NCBI RefSeq assembly: GCF_014646675.1
Contig: NZ_BMNS01000004.1
Location: 97,958-161,957 of the forward strand
Origin: Lutibacter litoralis
Lineage (GTDB): Bacteria; Bacteroidota; Bacteroidia; Flavobacteriales; Flavobacteriaceae
Direction of reading: 5' to 3'
DNA: 64,000 bases
Part shown: in pieces, positions 25,808-34,340 of the stretch
Position numbering within the stretch: position 1 is the stretch's first letter
Layout: each line of letters begins with the position of its first letter
The notes under the pieces: model-generated
The model's input: only the letters and a program-made list of their open reading frames with translations
Databases searched by the model: none
What the model was told of the DNA's origin: nothing
Program-made: the position numbers and the translations under genes

Positions 25808-27154
25808 ATGAAAATTATTATTGCAGGTGCTGGAGATGTGGGTTTTCATTTAGCCAAACTCTTGTCATTTGAATCTCAAGATATTTTCTTAATTGATACC
25901 AATTCAGAAAAATTAGAGTATGCAAGTAACCATATAGATGTAATAACAAAGAAAGGCGATGCTACTTCAATTAAACTTTTAAAAGAAGTAAATATACATA
26001 AAGCAGATATTTTTTTAGCAGTAACTGAATCTCAAAACACAAACTTTACAATTGCTGTTTTAGCAAAAAAGTTTGGTGCAAAAAAAACCATTGCCAGAAT
26101 TTCTAACCACGAATTTACACAAAATTCTGAAATAGATTTTGCTGAAATAGGCATAGATAGTATGATTTCTCCAGGAGAATTAGCTGCTGATGAAATTAAA
26201 ATGCTTTTGAACCAATCTGCTTTTAACGATACTATTCAATTTGAAAATGGTACTTTAAATATTTTGGGAAGCACTTTAGAATATAATTCCCCATTAATAA
26301 ATTTAACTGTAAAAGAGGCAAGAGAAAAATTTCACGATATAGATTTTATTACCATTGCTATTAAACCAGAAAACAGTAATGAAACAATTATACCAAGAGG
26401 AAATACAATATATGGCGCTGATGACCAAATATATTTTTCAACACCAAAAGAAAGCATAAAACAACTTTATAAATTAATGGGGAAAACCCAATTTGGAGTA
26501 AAAAATGTTATGATTTTAGGAGGTGGAAAAATCGGTGTAAAAGCTGCTAGAAACCTTTGTGATAATAAGTTCAATATAAAATTACTTGAAATTAATAAAA
26601 GTAGAGCAAAAGAAATTGCTGAAAAGTTACCTAATGCACTTGTTATAAAAGGAGATGGACGAGATGTTGAATTATTAGAAGAAGAAAACATTACAGATAT
26701 GGATGCTTTTATTGCCGTTACTGGTAATTCTGAAACAAATATAATGTCTTGTTTGGTAGCTAAATCTAAAGGAGTTAAAAAAACAATTGCCTTGGTTGAA
26801 AATATGGACTATATTAACATATCTCAAACAATAGGAATTGACACTTTAATTAATAAAAAACTATTGGCTGCCAGTGCTATTTTTAAGCATGTTAGAAAAG
26901 GTGATGTTTTAAAATTAGCCAACCTTCATAATGTTGATGCTGAAGTGTTAGAATTTAGAGTAAAAGAAAACTCAGCTGTTACTAAAAAATTAGTTAAAAA
27001 CATTAATTTAACAAAAAATGCAGTTTTTGGAGGTGTAATAAGAAATGGAATTGCACACATGACGTTTGGTGATTTTCAAATATTAGCAGGAGATAAAGCC
27101 GTAGTATTTTGTTTACCCGAGGCAATTCATAAAGTTGAAAAATTGTTTAACTAA
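25808..27154 (+). CDS. trkA: Trk potassium uptake regulatory subunit TrkA
   Basis: 448 residues with two RCK (TrkA_N plus TrkA_C) halves, the standard length. The first half opens with IIIAGAGDVGFHLAKLL (Rossmann GxGxxG) and the second with MILGGGKIGVKAARNL near residue 236. TrkA_C segments end each half. It is the cytoplasmic NAD(H)/nucleotide-binding gating subunit of the Trk channel. trkH starts 4 bp after its stop. Confidence 0.96.
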   Translation: MKIIIAGAGDVGFHLAKLLSFESQDIFLIDTNSEKLEYASNHIDVITKKGDATSIKLLKEVNIHKADIFLAVTESQNTNFTIAVLAKKFGAKKTIARISNHEFTQNSEIDFAEIGIDSMISPGELAADEIKMLLNQSAFNDTIQFENGTLNILGSTLEYNSPLINLTVKEAREKFHDIDFITIAIKPENSNETIIPRGNTIYGADDQIYFSTPKESIKQLYKLMGKTQFGVKNVMILGGGKIGVKAARNLCDNKFNIKLLEINKSRAKEIAEKLPNALVIKGDGRDVELLEEENITDMDAFIAVTGNSETNIMSCLVAKSKGVKKTIALVENMDYINISQTIGIDTLINKKLLAASAIFKHVRKGDVLKLANLHNVDAEVLEFRVKENSAVTKKLVKNINLTKNAVFGGVIRNGIAHMTFGDFQILAGDKAVVFCLPEAIHKVEKLFN

Positions 27155-27158
27155 AAAC

Positions 27159-28658
27159 ATGAAAAACCTCAACATTAAAATTATTATTAGCTTTTTAGGA
27201 TTGACTTCTATGTTAAATGGAGTTTTTATGCTTCTTGCTTTTCCTTTTAGCCTTTATTATAATGAATATGAAAAGTGGGGAATTTTACAAGCTGGTATCA
27301 CTACAATTGCAATTGGTTTTATTTTATGGTTTTTCAACAGAAATGCATCTAAAAACCTTGGAAAAAAAGAAGGGTATTTAATTGTAACATTAGGATGGTT
27401 AATGCTATCCTTTACTGGCACTTTACCTTATGTCTACACTGACACGATCCCAGTATATACAGATGCATTCTTCGAAACTATTTCTGGATACTCAACTACA
27501 GGTTCATCCATATTAACAGATATTGAATCCATGCCAAAAGGAATACTATTTTGGCGAAGTGCAACACATTGGATTGGAGGAATGGGAATTATTGTGCTTA
27601 CTGTAGCTATTTTACCTTTATTGGGAATTGGAGGAATGCAGCTTTTTATGGCTGAAGCTCCTGGACCATCTGCCGATAAAATGCACCCAAGAATTACAGA
27701 GACTGCTAAAAGACTTTGGCTTATTTATTTTGGATTAACATTTACAGAGTTTTTTCTTTTAAAATTTGCTGGTATGACTTGGTTTGATGCAATAAATCAT
27801 GCAATGGCTACAATGAGTACAGGTGGATTTTCAACCAAAAACTCGAGTATTGCCCATTACAGTGATTTCCCTTTAATTCAATATATAATTATTGTCTTTA
27901 TGTTTATTGCTGGAGCCAATTTTGTATTAACATATTTTGCGTTAAAAGGAAAAATAAAAAAAGTTTTTAATAGTGAAGAGTTTAAATATTACTTTTTTGG
28001 AACTATAGGAGTTACTCTTTTAATTACTTTTTTAATACTAAATTTTCAAGACCCAAATTTGGTCAGTACTTTAAATCATCCAAAAGTTTGGGGGGTAAAT
28101 GAAAGCGCCTTTAGACACGCAGCATTCTCAGTTGTATCAATTTTAACTACAACTGGATTTGTATCAGCCGATTTTACAATGTGGAGTTTTATAATAACAG
28201 CAATAATGTTTTCATTATTTTTTATTGGTGGTTCTGCTGGATCTACCAGTGGTGGCGTTAAAATTGTTCGTCATATTATAATGATAAAAAGTAGTTTTTA
28301 TGAATTTAAAAAATTGTTACATCCAAATGCTATAATACCTGTTAGGTATGATGGTGGCAGTGTCCCAAAAACTATTATTTATAACATCTTGTCCTTTTTT
28401 ATACTATACATGCTCATCTTTATAGTAAGTAGTGTTTTATTAACCTTTTTTGGATTAGACTTTATTTCGGCTATTGGAGCAACCGCATCATCTTTAGGTA
28501 ATATCGGTCCAGCCATTGGTTCTGTAAGTCCTGTAGATAATTTTGCTCATTTAAGCATACCTGCTAAGTGGTTTTGCTCCTTCTTAATGCTAATTGGTAG
28601 GTTAGAATTATTTACAGTTTTAATTCTATTAACACCTTTCTTCTGGAAGAAAATTTAG
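27159..28658 (+). CDS. trkH: Trk potassium channel subunit TrkH
   Basis: 499 residues from the ATG at 27159, 4 bp after the trkA stop; an in-frame TTG at 27135 overlapping trkA is less likely. About ten transmembrane segments and four selectivity-filter repeats are visible, including ISGYSTTGSSIL, MATMSTGGFSTKN, VSILTTTGFVSAD and ATASSLGNIGPAIG. FWRSATHWIGGMGIIVL is a TrkH signature. Mediates potassium uptake with TrkA. An AT-only 8-bp inverted repeat follows the stop but it lacks GC and is a poor terminator. Confidence 0.96.
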   Translation: MKNLNIKIIISFLGLTSMLNGVFMLLAFPFSLYYNEYEKWGILQAGITTIAIGFILWFFNRNASKNLGKKEGYLIVTLGWLMLSFTGTLPYVYTDTIPVYTDAFFETISGYSTTGSSILTDIESMPKGILFWRSATHWIGGMGIIVLTVAILPLLGIGGMQLFMAEAPGPSADKMHPRITETAKRLWLIYFGLTFTEFFLLKFAGMTWFDAINHAMATMSTGGFSTKNSSIAHYSDFPLIQYIIIVFMFIAGANFVLTYFALKGKIKKVFNSEEFKYYFFGTIGVTLLITFLILNFQDPNLVSTLNHPKVWGVNESAFRHAAFSVVSILTTTGFVSADFTMWSFIITAIMFSLFFIGGSAGSTSGGVKIVRHIIMIKSSFYEFKKLLHPNAIIPVRYDGGSVPKTIIYNILSFFILYMLIFIVSSVLLTFFGLDFISAIGATASSLGNIGPAIGSVSPVDNFAHLSIPAKWFCSFLMLIGRLELFTVLILLTPFFWKKI

Positions 28659-28809
28659 CTAAAATAAGTTTATTTTAATAATAGACAACCACAATTTCGA
28701 CAAACATTTTTCAATTATTTCATTCATAAAAGAACAGGAATTACAAAATCATAGCTGCTTTTCCTTCATTAGTAAAAACAATATTTGTAAATTATCATCA
28801 TTTAAGTTT

Positions 28810-28827
28810 ATATGACAGGTGTCATAT
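28810..28827. promoter_or_regulatory. Perfect TGACA-N2-TGTCA palindrome at the mpl stop codon
   Basis: ATATGACA and TGTCATAT form perfect 8-bp arms around a GG spacer, overlapping the last base of the mpl stop codon in the convergent trkH/mpl region. There is no T-tract on either side, so it looks more like a protein-binding dyad than a terminator. No known target. Confidence 0.4.
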
Positions 28828-30182
28828 TACCCTACTAGGTCTTTAAATTTATCAAAATCCAAACCTCCATAATTTCCAGAACTCATTAATAGCAAGGCAG
28901 TATTTTTAAAATTTTGACTAAACAAAAATGTCTTAAATGTCTCTGGATTGGTGTAAATTAGCAAATCTTCTCTATTAAAAGCTTCTTTAATCTGTTGTTC
29001 TGTAACTTTTTCCAGTTTTTTTATTTCGATTGCTTTAGGAGAATAAAACACAACAGCTATATCTGCTGCATTTAAAGCTCCTTCATACTCTTTTAAAAAT
29101 TCAGTATTTAAACTGCTGTAGGTATGTAATTCTAAACAAGCTAATACAGTTCTTTGAGCATACTGATCTTTAACCGCATTTGTTGTTGCCTCAACTTTAC
29201 TCGGCGAATGAGCAAAATCTTTAAAAATGACTGTTGATTCATTTTCCGTAATTTTTTCCAAACGTTTACTGGCTCCTTTAAAAGTTGCTATAGCTTCATA
29301 AAATTCATCTTCTCCAACTCCCATATGCTGACAAATCCACTTTGCACCAGCCATATTTTGTAAATTATGTTTTCCGAAAAACTCTAATGACATTTCACCT
29401 TCTAAAGTTTCTACATAGGTAGTACCATTTACAATATTGTATTCGGGTGTTTTATAAGGGTATTTTTTTATAGGGCTTTCTGAAGTTTCAACAACTTGCT
29501 TTACAATCTCATCTTCTTCATTATATACCATAATTCCACCATTTATAAGTGAACTGGTGAAGATTGAAAACTGTTCAACATATGTTTCAAAAGTTGGAAA
29601 GACATTAATATGATCCCAAGCAATACCGCTAATTAATGCAATATTTGGTTTGTATAAGTGGAATTTAGGTCTTAAATCTATTGGAGAACTCAAATATTCA
29701 TCGCCTTCTAAAACCATAAATTCATTCTTTGAAGTTAATTTCACCATGGTTTCAAAACCTTCTAACTGCGCTCCAACCATAAAATCAACTTCAATTTCGT
29801 GGTAATTCAACACGTGTAAAATCATTGAAGTTATAGTTGTTTTTCCATGTGAACCACCAATTACAACACGTGTTTTATCTTTACTTTGTTCGTATAAAAA
29901 CTCTGGATATGAAAATATTTTAATACCCAACTCTTTAGCTTTCAACAATTCTGGATTGTCTGCTTTTGCATGCATCCCAAGAATTACAGCATCTAATTTT
30001 GTGGTAATTCTCTCTGGGAACCAGCCAAATACTGAAGGTAATAAGCCTTTTTTTTCTAAACGAGATTTTGAAGGTTCGAAGATAACATCATCACTTCCCG
30101 TAATTTGGTATCCTTTTTGTAATAGTGCTAAAGCTAGGTTGTGCATGGCGCTTCCGCCAATAGCGATAAAATGTAAATTCAT
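28827..30182 (-). CDS. mpl: UDP-N-acetylmuramate:L-alanyl-gamma-D-glutamyl-meso-diaminopimelate ligase
   Basis: 451 residues. Mur ligase family: N-terminal Rossmann FIAIGGSAMHNLALALL, a GSDD motif, ATP-binding loop VVIGGSHGKTTITSMIL, VLEGDEYLSS, GIAWDHINVFPT and a C-terminal FKDFAHSPSKVEATT segment. Mpl reattaches recovered murein tripeptide to UDP-MurNAc in the cytoplasm, a peptidoglycan recycling step. The GGSAMHN start and lack of a MurC-type HEAD distinguish it from MurC. Single gene, convergent with trkH. Confidence 0.93.
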   Translation of the reverse strand: MNLHFIAIGGSAMHNLALALLQKGYQITGSDDVIFEPSKSRLEKKGLLPSVFGWFPERITTKLDAVILGMHAKADNPELLKAKELGIKIFSYPEFLYEQSKDKTRVVIGGSHGKTTITSMILHVLNYHEIEVDFMVGAQLEGFETMVKLTSKNEFMVLEGDEYLSSPIDLRPKFHLYKPNIALISGIAWDHINVFPTFETYVEQFSIFTSSLINGGIMVYNEEDEIVKQVVETSESPIKKYPYKTPEYNIVNGTTYVETLEGEMSLEFFGKHNLQNMAGAKWICQHMGVGEDEFYEAIATFKGASKRLEKITENESTVIFKDFAHSPSKVEATTNAVKDQYAQRTVLACLELHTYSSLNTEFLKEYEGALNAADIAVVFYSPKAIEIKKLEKVTEQQIKEAFNREDLLIYTNPETFKTFLFSQNFKNTALLLMSSGNYGGLDFDKFKDLVG

Positions 30183-30204
30183 TTATACATAAATTTTGTA
30201 AATT

Positions 30205-30212
30205 CAAATGTA
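30205..30212 (-). promoter_or_regulatory. TAnnTTTG -7 box, probable mpl promoter
   Basis: On the minus strand TACATTTG, a full match to the Bacteroidota -7 consensus, lies 23 bp upstream of the mpl ATG. A -33 TTTG at the expected distance is not visible. Confidence 0.5.
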
Positions 30213-30281
30213 AGTAAACTCTTAAAAAGAATAAATAGTATTATTTAAAAACTTTTAAACCTATAAAAAACTCAATTTATT

Positions 30282-30360
30282 AAATAAATGACATTTATTT
30301 GCAAATAAATGGTATTTTTTTCTTACTTTCATATATTGAACGTTTAAAATTATAGTTCAA
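30282..30360 (+). promoter_or_regulatory. Two inverted repeats upstream of the repeat-protein operon
   Basis: AAATAAATG-A-CATTTATTT (30282-30300) is a perfect 9-bp dyad, partly echoed by a further AAATAAATGG copy just after it, and TTGAAC/GTTCAA (30336-30341 and 30355-30360) form a 6-bp stem. They lie 28-106 bp before the ATG of the large surface protein and could be operators or leader structures. No consensus -7 box is clear here. Confidence 0.35.
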
Positions 30361-30387
30361 AAATAATATCTCACAAACTTAAATTCA

Positions 30388-33300
30388 ATGAGGGGGAAAA
30401 AAATTTCATCTGCTAGTGAATATTATATTTTTATATTTTTAATAATTATATTATTTTATTCTCATTCTGGTTTTGCACAATGTACAAATGCAAATCCTAC
30501 TGGAGAATTGTCTCAAACATTTTGTAAATCTGATAATAGTACTGTTGAAAATTTAGTAGCATCAGGAGGTACAATAGTATGGTTTGACTCCATAACTGGT
30601 GGAAATCAATATGATTCATCAGCACCACTTGTAGATAATACTACCTATTATGCCGATGATATTAATGATAATAATTGTAGTCCAAATAGATTAGCTGTAT
30701 TGGTATCAATTTATGGCGAACCTCCTTCAAACGTTGATGTTTTTGTTGGAAAATGTGCCATTGACAACCCAACAATTTCTGATTTATCAGCAACTGGGTT
30801 AAATATTGCTTGGTACGACGCTCAAAATGGAGGTAATTTGTTCAGCCCATCTGATTTATTAGTAGATGAATCAACTTATTGGGTTCAACAAACAGAAAAT
30901 GGGTGTACAAGTGAAAGACTACCAACAACTGTAACAATGGTTAATCCACCTCCTCCAAACGTTAACCAAGATCAAACATTTTGTTCTTCTTCAAACCCTA
31001 CAATAGCAGATTTAAAAGCTACTGAGCCAAATATTACGTGGTATGAATATGAAACAAGTACAGAGCCTCTAGATTTAAATTTACCTTTAATTAATGGTAA
31101 AGATTATTGGGCCTCACAAACCACTTTTCCATGTGAAGGAACTTTAAGGTCATTAACCAATGTAATTATTGATATAAGTCCAAATGCTGGTACAGATGGA
31201 ACATATTCCGAATGTGAAACAAATTTAAAAACAACAAATTTATTTGAATTATTAGGTGGAACACCAGATAATTCAGGTATCTGGACTGGCCCAAGTGATT
31301 TAAGTGGCGGTTATTTAGGTACTTTTGATCCTATTACAAATACTGCAGGAAGCTATATGTATACCGTATCTAGCACTTTGGAGTTTTGCTCAGATGATAC
31401 AGCAAATGTTAATGTAATTATTTCGACTACTCCCCCTCCAACAACCATAGACACAATTCAAACTTTTTGTGAAATAGATAATCCTACAGTAGCTAATTTA
31501 AATGCAACCGGTGAAAATATTATTTGGTATGCTACCGAAACGTCAACTACACCTTTAAATTTAGATGCCGTATTATTAAATGGTGAAGATTATTGGGCTG
31601 TACAAACTGATGCTAATGGCTGTTCAAGCGGATCTAGATTGATGGTAACTGCTGCTATTATTTCAACATCGCCTCCAACAACATTAGAAAGCAACCAGAC
31701 TTTTTGTGAAGTAGATAATCCTAAAGTAGCCAATTTAAGTGCAACTGGTGAAAATATTATTTGGTATGCTACCGAAACGTCAACTACACCTTTAAATTTA
31801 GATGCCGTATTATTAAATGGTGAAGATTATTGGGCTGCACAAACTGATGCTAATGGCTGCTCAAGCGGATCTAGATTGATGGTAACTGCTGCTATTATTT
31901 TAACACCGCCTCCAACAACTATAGAAAGCAACCAAACTTTTTGTGCAATTGACAATCCTACAGTAGCTAATTTAAATGCAACTGGTGAAAATATTATCTG
32001 GTATGATACCGAAACGTCAACTTCACCTTTAAATATAGATGCCGTATTATTAAATGGTGAAGATTATTGGGCTGCACAAACCGATGTTAATAGTTGTTCT
32101 AGTGCAACTAGACTGGTTGTAATAGCATCTCTCATTTCAACAACACCTCCAACAACTTCAGAAACCATTCAGACTTTTTGTGCAATTGACACCCCTACAA
32201 TAGCTAATTTAAATACAACCGGTGAAAATATTATTTGGTATGCTACCGAAACGTCAACTTCACCTTTAAATATAGATGCCGTATTATTAAATGGTGAAGA
32301 TTATTGGGCTGCACAAAAAGACGCATCTGGATGTGAAAGTGTTTCCAGACTTTTAATAAATGTAATTATTAATAATTTGGCAAAAGCAACAACTACAGAT
32401 ATAAATCAGACTTTCTGCGACATAGACAAACCAACAATTGCCAATTTACAAGTAAGCGGTGATTCAATTTTATGGTTTGACACAGAAACTTCAACAACAC
32501 CTTTAAACGAAACTGATGCTTTAATCAATGGCGAAGATTATTGGGCTTTAAATTATAACCAAACTACAGGCTGCAAAAGTAGTTCTAAACTTATGATAAC
32601 AGCTACAATTCTTAAGGTTGAATCACCTACAATAGAAAATACCTTTCAAGTTTTTTGCGCATCAAGTTTTCCAAAAGTTTCAGACTTACAAACAGGTGGG
32701 TCTATTGTATGGTATGCGTCAGAAACAGAAACAGCTCCTCTTAACACAAACGATCTATTAATTAATGGAGCAAATTATTGGGCAGCTCAATCTGATTCCA
32801 ATGGATGTGAAAGTGCTATCAGAGTTATTGTGAACGTAACATTAACTGATGCTGGAACTCCAATTTTAAAATCAAAAGGAAATGAATTTTGCGCTAATTT
32901 CAATCCAACATTGGCCGACTTAAACGAAAATGTATCTCCTTTAAATGAAGGAATAATCACTTGGTATGATTCATATCCAGATGGCAACAAATTAAGTCTA
33001 ACAGAATTTTTAACTGATAGTGAAACATATTACGCAATAGAAAGTGATGCAGATGGGTGCTCCAGTGCAAACCCACTTGCAATAACAGTTGATTTAAATG
33101 CTTGTGACCAATATGACATTACAATATATGATGGATTTTCACCAAATGGAAATGGCATAAACGATACATTCAAAATAGAAAATTTAAGAGAACTATATCC
33201 TGATTTTAAAGTTGAATTCTATAACCGTTGGGGAAATCTAATTTATACTTCGACCATTTCAAAACCTGATTGGAATGGAAGATTAAATGGCAATGATGAA

Positions 33301-33390
33301 TTGATGCCTGCAGGGGTTTATTATTTTATCATTTACTTTAATAAAGATGGTAAAAAACCTATTCAAAGAAGATTGTATTTAAGTAGATAA
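30388..33390 (+). CDS. Repeat-rich surface protein with type B T9SS C-terminal sorting domain
   Basis: 1000 residues. Signal peptide ends SGFAQ (about 31). About ten 79-residue Ig-like repeats follow, each with QTFC-x3-NPTVANL, NIIWY-x-TETSTTPLN, LLNGEDYWAAQ and a second Cys before a SRL stretch. A PKD-like insert (about residues 268-345) separates repeats 3 and 4. The last 90 residues are the gliding-motility-associated (CHU_C, type B) C-terminal domain: DGFSPNGNGINDTFKI, VEFYNRWGNLIY, WNGRLNGNDELMPAGVYYF. Such domains direct export by T9SS and pair with SprF-like proteins, here encoded 3 bp downstream. Probably an SprB-like adhesin; ligand unknown. Confidence 0.93.
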   Translation: MRGKKISSASEYYIFIFLIIILFYSHSGFAQCTNANPTGELSQTFCKSDNSTVENLVASGGTIVWFDSITGGNQYDSSAPLVDNTTYYADDINDNNCSPNRLAVLVSIYGEPPSNVDVFVGKCAIDNPTISDLSATGLNIAWYDAQNGGNLFSPSDLLVDESTYWVQQTENGCTSERLPTTVTMVNPPPPNVNQDQTFCSSSNPTIADLKATEPNITWYEYETSTEPLDLNLPLINGKDYWASQTTFPCEGTLRSLTNVIIDISPNAGTDGTYSECETNLKTTNLFELLGGTPDNSGIWTGPSDLSGGYLGTFDPITNTAGSYMYTVSSTLEFCSDDTANVNVIISTTPPPTTIDTIQTFCEIDNPTVANLNATGENIIWYATETSTTPLNLDAVLLNGEDYWAVQTDANGCSSGSRLMVTAAIISTSPPTTLESNQTFCEVDNPKVANLSATGENIIWYATETSTTPLNLDAVLLNGEDYWAAQTDANGCSSGSRLMVTAAIILTPPPTTIESNQTFCAIDNPTVANLNATGENIIWYDTETSTSPLNIDAVLLNGEDYWAAQTDVNSCSSATRLVVIASLISTTPPTTSETIQTFCAIDTPTIANLNTTGENIIWYATETSTSPLNIDAVLLNGEDYWAAQKDASGCESVSRLLINVIINNLAKATTTDINQTFCDIDKPTIANLQVSGDSILWFDTETSTTPLNETDALINGEDYWALNYNQTTGCKSSSKLMITATILKVESPTIENTFQVFCASSFPKVSDLQTGGSIVWYASETETAPLNTNDLLINGANYWAAQSDSNGCESAIRVIVNVTLTDAGTPILKSKGNEFCANFNPTLADLNENVSPLNEGIITWYDSYPDGNKLSLTEFLTDSETYYAIESDADGCSSANPLAITVDLNACDQYDITIYDGFSPNGNGINDTFKIENLRELYPDFKVEFYNRWGNLIYTSTISKPDWNGRLNGNDELMPAGVYYFIIYFNKDGKKPIQRRLYLSR
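31459..32643 (+). repeat. Five in-phase 237-bp tandem repeats
   Basis: Units start at 31459, 31696, 31933, 32170 and 32407, each exactly 237 bp (79 codons). The first four are nearly identical over long stretches, including the ACCGAAACGTCAACT and GGTGAAGATTATTGGGCT segments, which indicates recent duplication or gene conversion. Flanking units at about 32647 and 32884 are more diverged. Confidence 0.93.
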
Positions 33391-33393
33391 AGG

Positions 33394-34329
33394 ATGAAAA
33401 AAATAATTTTAATTGGTATTGCACTTTTAACATCTATTCTTTTGTGGTCTCAACAAGACGCACAATACACGCAATATATGTATAATATGAGTGTAATAAA
33501 TCCTGCCTACACAACAAGTACTGCTGGAATTGTTAATGTTGGAGGTCTTCACAGAACGCAATGGGTTGGAGTAATTGGTGCTCCAAAATCTTCAAATTTA
33601 TTTTTACATACTCCTATTAACAATAAAATTGAAATTGGGTTTTCTTTAATTAATGATAACATAGGTGATATTGTTAAAGAAAATAATCTCTTCGCTGATT
33701 TTGCTTATAAATTAGATTTTGAAGAGTACGGAAATTTATCATTCGGTTTAAAAACCGGGGTTACTTTTTTTGATGTTAATTTTAATGATTTTGTTTTAGA
33801 ATCAGGCGATGTATTTACGGATGCTGATTTTGCGGAAAACATTAATCAATCATATTTTAATATAGGAGCTGGTGTTTATTTTAATACCGACAACTATTAT
33901 ATTGGTTTTTCTATCCCAAATATTTTAAGATCACAACATCTAGATAGAACAAATGGAAAGTATCAAGGAACCGAATTACCGCATATTTTCTTAACCGGTG
34001 GATATGTTTTTAAAATCAACGATTTTTTTAAATTAAAACCTGCTTTTATGGCAAAAAGAGTGAACGGTGCTCCTTTAACTATTGATTTAACAGCAAATAT
34101 TTTATACGATAATAGATTAGAATTTGGAATTGGATACAGGTTTACAGATGCCATTACAGGATTGTTTAATATTAGAGCTACACCTGAAATACGTATTGGT
34201 TACGCTTATGACCATACAATCTCAAATCTTGGACCATTCAGTTCTGGATCTCATGAATTATTTATTCTGTACGATTTTGATATGTTAAATATTAATAAAG
34301 GCTTTGATAAATCCCCAAGATTCTTTTAA
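33394..34329 (+). CDS. PorP/SprF family type IX secretion outer-membrane protein
   Basis: 311 residues with an N-terminal signal (LLWSQQ). Family landmarks: QQDAQYTQYMYNMSVINPAY, GLHRTQWVGVIGAPKS, FSLINDNIGDIVKENN and LSFGLKTGVTFF, finishing as an outer-membrane beta-barrel (RIGYAYDHTISNL). SprF attaches or helps secrete SprB-like adhesins that carry type B C-terminal domains in gliding Flavobacteriia. The gene follows the repeat protein by 3 bp and precedes the OmpA-type gene by 11 bp, the usual arrangement. Confidence 0.94.
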   Translation: MKKIILIGIALLTSILLWSQQDAQYTQYMYNMSVINPAYTTSTAGIVNVGGLHRTQWVGVIGAPKSSNLFLHTPINNKIEIGFSLINDNIGDIVKENNLFADFAYKLDFEEYGNLSFGLKTGVTFFDVNFNDFVLESGDVFTDADFAENINQSYFNIGAGVYFNTDNYYIGFSIPNILRSQHLDRTNGKYQGTELPHIFLTGGYVFKINDFFKLKPAFMAKRVNGAPLTIDLTANILYDNRLEFGIGYRFTDAITGLFNIRATPEIRIGYAYDHTISNLGPFSSGSHELFILYDFDMLNINKGFDKSPRFF

Positions 34330-34340
34330 AACGGTTTAAA

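Noticed and set aside
28660..28677. Inverted repeat after trkH as terminator
   Set aside because: The 8-bp stem is only A/T and has no following T-tract, so it would be very weak in this AT-rich DNA.
31459..32643. Regularly spaced DNA repeats that might suggest a CRISPR array
   Set aside because: Units are 237 bp, in frame, and encode conserved 79-residue protein repeats; there are no unique spacers or cas genes.
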